Source: Lachnospiraceae bacterium
Lineage (GTDB): Bacteria > Bacillota > Clostridia > Lachnospirales > Lachnospiraceae
Assembly (NCBI GenBank): GCA_009774615.1
Contig: VSOC01000154.1
Span: 1 to 8,025, forward strand
DNA length: 8,025 nucleotides
Reading direction: 5' to 3'
Shown: piece after piece, positions 6,407-8,025 of the stretch
How the letters are laid out: each line of letters opens with the position of its first letter
Position numbering within the stretch: position 1 is the first letter of the stretch
The notes under the pieces: model-generated
The model's input: the letters and a program-made list of their open reading frames with translations, nothing else
What the model was told of the DNA's origin: nothing
The model's database searches: none
Made by a program: the position numbers and the translations under genes

Positions 6407-7856
6407 ATCTTATTTTTTTCTTTTTTAGTATTAACAAACCATTAGTTACTTGACTTACAGCAAAACTATCTTTAAGTAATAAAAGCATAATGATATACAA
6501 TATTCCTCCAATTATGATAAGCATTATCAAATGACCCAATGATGGAGTTAGTGTATTACCAACACACAAAATCCCCACAAGCATTACCAAACCAGATAAT
6601 AAATATTTTGCAGAACTTTTCAGTATTTCCACCCCATCCAATTCCTTTCGCACAATAAATAGTTGATAAACAGCAATTACACTTTCTGCTGCTACAGAAG
6701 CTACTGCTGCTCCCACAGATTGAAACCTTTTTATTAAAAAATAGTTAAGAACAAAATTAACAGCAGCTCCTGTCACAACCGTAAGTGTAAATAAATTTTG
6801 ACGTTTTGTTGGTATTAGATACTGTGTTCCTGTTACATTATTAATACCTACAGCAAGAATAAGAAAACTTGATACTTGTAAAATAGGCACAACCTTATCA
6901 AAACCATTGCCAAAGAACCAGGGCACAAAATTTGAAGCTATTCCACAAAGCCCAAAACACAGTGGAATACCTGCGAACCAAACAAAACGATAGCTCTTGT
7001 ACATGTACTGTTTAACTTCATCTATTTTATCCTCAAAAAAATAATGACCAATTCTCGGAACCATTACTACACCAAGAGATGTTACAATAGCCATTATCAT
7101 CCTTGATATTTTTAAGGATTGTTCATAATATCCATTTTCAAAAGCCGAATCAGTAATAATACCAATCATTATTTTATCCAAAACTGTGTATATACTGATA
7201 GCAACAGAAGGAATAAACAGTGTAAAAACTTCAGGTAGAATATCCAGGAACTTTAAATTATCTCGAGTTGGTTTTTTTATTACACCATATAAAGAAGGCC
7301 ATAACGACAAATTGCTTATCAATGTAATAGTACTTAATCCAGCAACATAAAAAATCAAGTCTTCTTTAGATTTCACAGCACCAAAAACAAAAATAATATT
7401 GATAAATCGAAAAAAAACATTCCTTCTGATGATTCGTCCAAATTCCTCCATTCCCTGGAAAAACCATGATATATCCGCTGCAACAGCAATCACCGAAAAA
7501 ATCTGTACAAAATAAATATCTGAATTTGCTTTATTGAATAAAATATATATGATATAAGCAATAGCACATATAAATGTGCTAATACATGATAAAATTTCAA
7601 TCTTCCAAAAGTAAGAAGACCTTCTTTCAATATCATTCTGGCTGTAAGAAATCTCTCTCTGCCCATATCTTGCCGTTCCTAATGCCGCAACCATTGTAAA
7701 ATATGCAACAACAGAAGCTGTAAAACTATAAATACCAATTCCATCAGCTCCAAGTTTTCTAGATACATGTGGCGCAGTAATTAATGGTGTAATAATTGTT
7801 AATAATTGATATATAACACTATATATATAGTTCTTTTTTATACTTTTCTCAGCCAA
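6405..7856 (-). CDS. Wzx-type polysaccharide flippase (MOP/MATE-like superfamily)
   Basis: An integral membrane protein of about 483 residues, the usual length for O-unit/capsule repeat flippases, which turn the undecaprenyl-linked glycan unit across the cytoplasmic membrane. Hydrophobic stretches recur along the whole protein, consistent with 12 to 14 transmembrane helices. The N-terminal region SIKKNY followed by ITPLITAPHVSRKLGADGIG is characteristic of the polysaccharide-synthesis flippase family, and the C-terminus is a short basic tail (KKKKIR). The start is uncertain: a GTG at 7863-7865 is in frame but has no spaced ribosome binding site, while the TTG at 7854-7856 has AGGGTGG 5 nt upstream and gives a start at AEKSIKKNY, so I chose the TTG. 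The gene is far more AT-rich than the phosphonate genes after it (23% GC at 6421-6480 and 18% at 7501-7560, against 37% at 5221-5280 and 43% at 5701-5760, counted by eye), which suggests a separate origin. Confidence 0.92.
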   Translation of the reverse strand: MAEKSIKKNYIYSVIYQLLTIITPLITAPHVSRKLGADGIGIYSFTASVVAYFTMVAALGTARYGQREISYSQNDIERRSSYFWKIEILSCISTFICAIAYIIYILFNKANSDIYFVQIFSVIAVAADISWFFQGMEEFGRIIRRNVFFRFINIIFVFGAVKSKEDLIFYVAGLSTITLISNLSLWPSLYGVIKKPTRDNLKFLDILPEVFTLFIPSVAISIYTVLDKIMIGIITDSAFENGYYEQSLKISRMIMAIVTSLGVVMVPRIGHYFFEDKIDEVKQYMYKSYRFVWFAGIPLCFGLCGIASNFVPWFFGNGFDKVVPILQVSSFLILAVGINNVTGTQYLIPTKRQNLFTLTVVTGAAVNFVLNYFLIKRFQSVGAAVASVAAESVIAVYQLFIVRKELDGVEILKSSAKYLLSGLVMLVGILCVGNTLTPSLGHLIMLIIIGGILYIIMLLLLKDSFAVSQVTNGLLILKKKKIR

Positions 7857-7861
7857 CTTAT

Positions 7862-7868
7862 CCACCCT
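7862..7868 (-). promoter_or_regulatory. Probable flippase ribosome binding site favouring a TTG start
   Basis: AGGGTGG on the minus strand, 5 nt before the TTG at 7854-7856. It contains the alternative GTG codon (7863-7865) within itself, so the two start choices are mutually exclusive in practice. The match to AGGAGG is imperfect. Confidence 0.45.
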
Positions 7869-7899
7869 AGCTTTATATAGGACTTTTTTATTTATCTTC

Positions 7900-8025
7900 C
7901 TATGGATTAAAGTTCCTTACTAACATATTAATTGGTCTAAATAAAACAAAACCAGAATTTCGCATCAGCTTAATTAAAAACCTCCATTTTGGAGTTGCTG
8001 CATCCAAAGTATACTGATATATTTC
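7900..8025 (-). CDS. C-terminal fragment of an unidentified glycan-locus protein
   Basis: An open frame enters from the right edge and stops at TAG (7900-7902), giving the last 41 residues. They contain TPKWRFLIKLMR followed by FVLFRPINMLVRNF, a basic, aromatic-rich tail of the kind often seen at the end of glycosyltransferases acting at the membrane. That is an impression, not an identification; a LicD-like transferase or another glycan enzyme is equally possible. It runs in the same direction as the flippase, 34 to 43 nt upstream of it depending on the start codon used, with no terminator between them, so the operon probably extends to the right. The fragment is AT-rich like the flippase gene. 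Confidence 0.6.
   Translation of the reverse strand, partial: EIYQYTLDAATPKWRFLIKLMRNSGFVLFRPINMLVRNFNP

Noticed and set aside
7857..7899. Gap before the flippase as a promoter region.
   Set aside because: The stretch is AT-rich and TATA-like by composition, but no paired -35 and -10 elements with proper spacing could be supported, and same-strand spacing suggests read-through.
7982..7994. Short hairpin CTCCA-TTT-TGGAG as a terminator or attenuator.
   Set aside because: Only 5 bp of stem, located inside the coding end of the right-edge gene, with no T-run after it on the coding strand.
1..8025. CRISPR arrays, tRNA or rRNA genes, insertion sequences and phage attachment sites.
   Set aside because: No regularly spaced repeats, transposase-like proteins, terminal inverted repeats or RNA-gene signatures were seen on either strand.

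Overview
The window reads as a polysaccharide or teichoic-acid type surface-glycan locus from a low-to-moderate GC Gram-positive bacterium, most likely a Clostridia/Lachnospiraceae-type Firmicute. That placement is inference: it rests on strong AGGAG/GGAGG ribosome binding sites, use of TTG starts, AT-rich codon choice and the style of the Wzx protein. No RNA gene, CRISPR array, insertion sequence or clear promoter is visible.

Layout. Apart from a short fragment at the far left, every gene lies on the minus strand and is transcribed from right to left. In that order they are: the last 41 codons of an unidentified glycan-locus gene (right edge), a Wzx-type flippase, a phosphoenolpyruvate mutase fused to an N-terminal cytidylyltransferase, a calcineurin-like metallophosphoesterase, an extended-SDR NAD-dependent epimerase/dehydratase, a GT-A-fold nucleotidyltransferase, a lactate/malate-dehydrogenase-like oxidoreductase, and phosphonopyruvate decarboxylase. 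Gaps between the seven complete genes run from 11 to 54 nt, and the last two genes overlap by 23 nt, so they look like one operon. At the left edge the last 30 codons of a gene probably run on the plus strand and converge on the operon. A perfect 10-bp inverted repeat lies between them.

How the genes could work together. PEP mutase makes phosphonopyruvate and the decarboxylase pulls it to phosphonoacetaldehyde; these two assignments are firm. The usual third enzyme for phosphonate-decorated glycans, 2-aminoethylphosphonate transaminase, is not in the window. In its place is a dehydrogenase overlapping the decarboxylase gene, which suggests a reduced product such as 2-hydroxyethylphosphonate, or another hydroxy-phosphonate. 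Two unrelated nucleotidyltransferases (an HxGH domain fused to the mutase, and a separate GT-A-fold protein) could activate the phosphonate as a CMP-phosphonate or activate a second headgroup. The epimerase would supply an NDP-sugar and the flippase would export the lipid-linked unit. No phosphonotransferase is visible; it may lie outside the window.

The part most worth following up is the unusual gene set: fused mutase, two nucleotidyltransferases, an LDH-like enzyme and a phosphoesterase, with no transaminase. It suggests a phosphonate glycan modification other than the common 2-aminoethylphosphonate.
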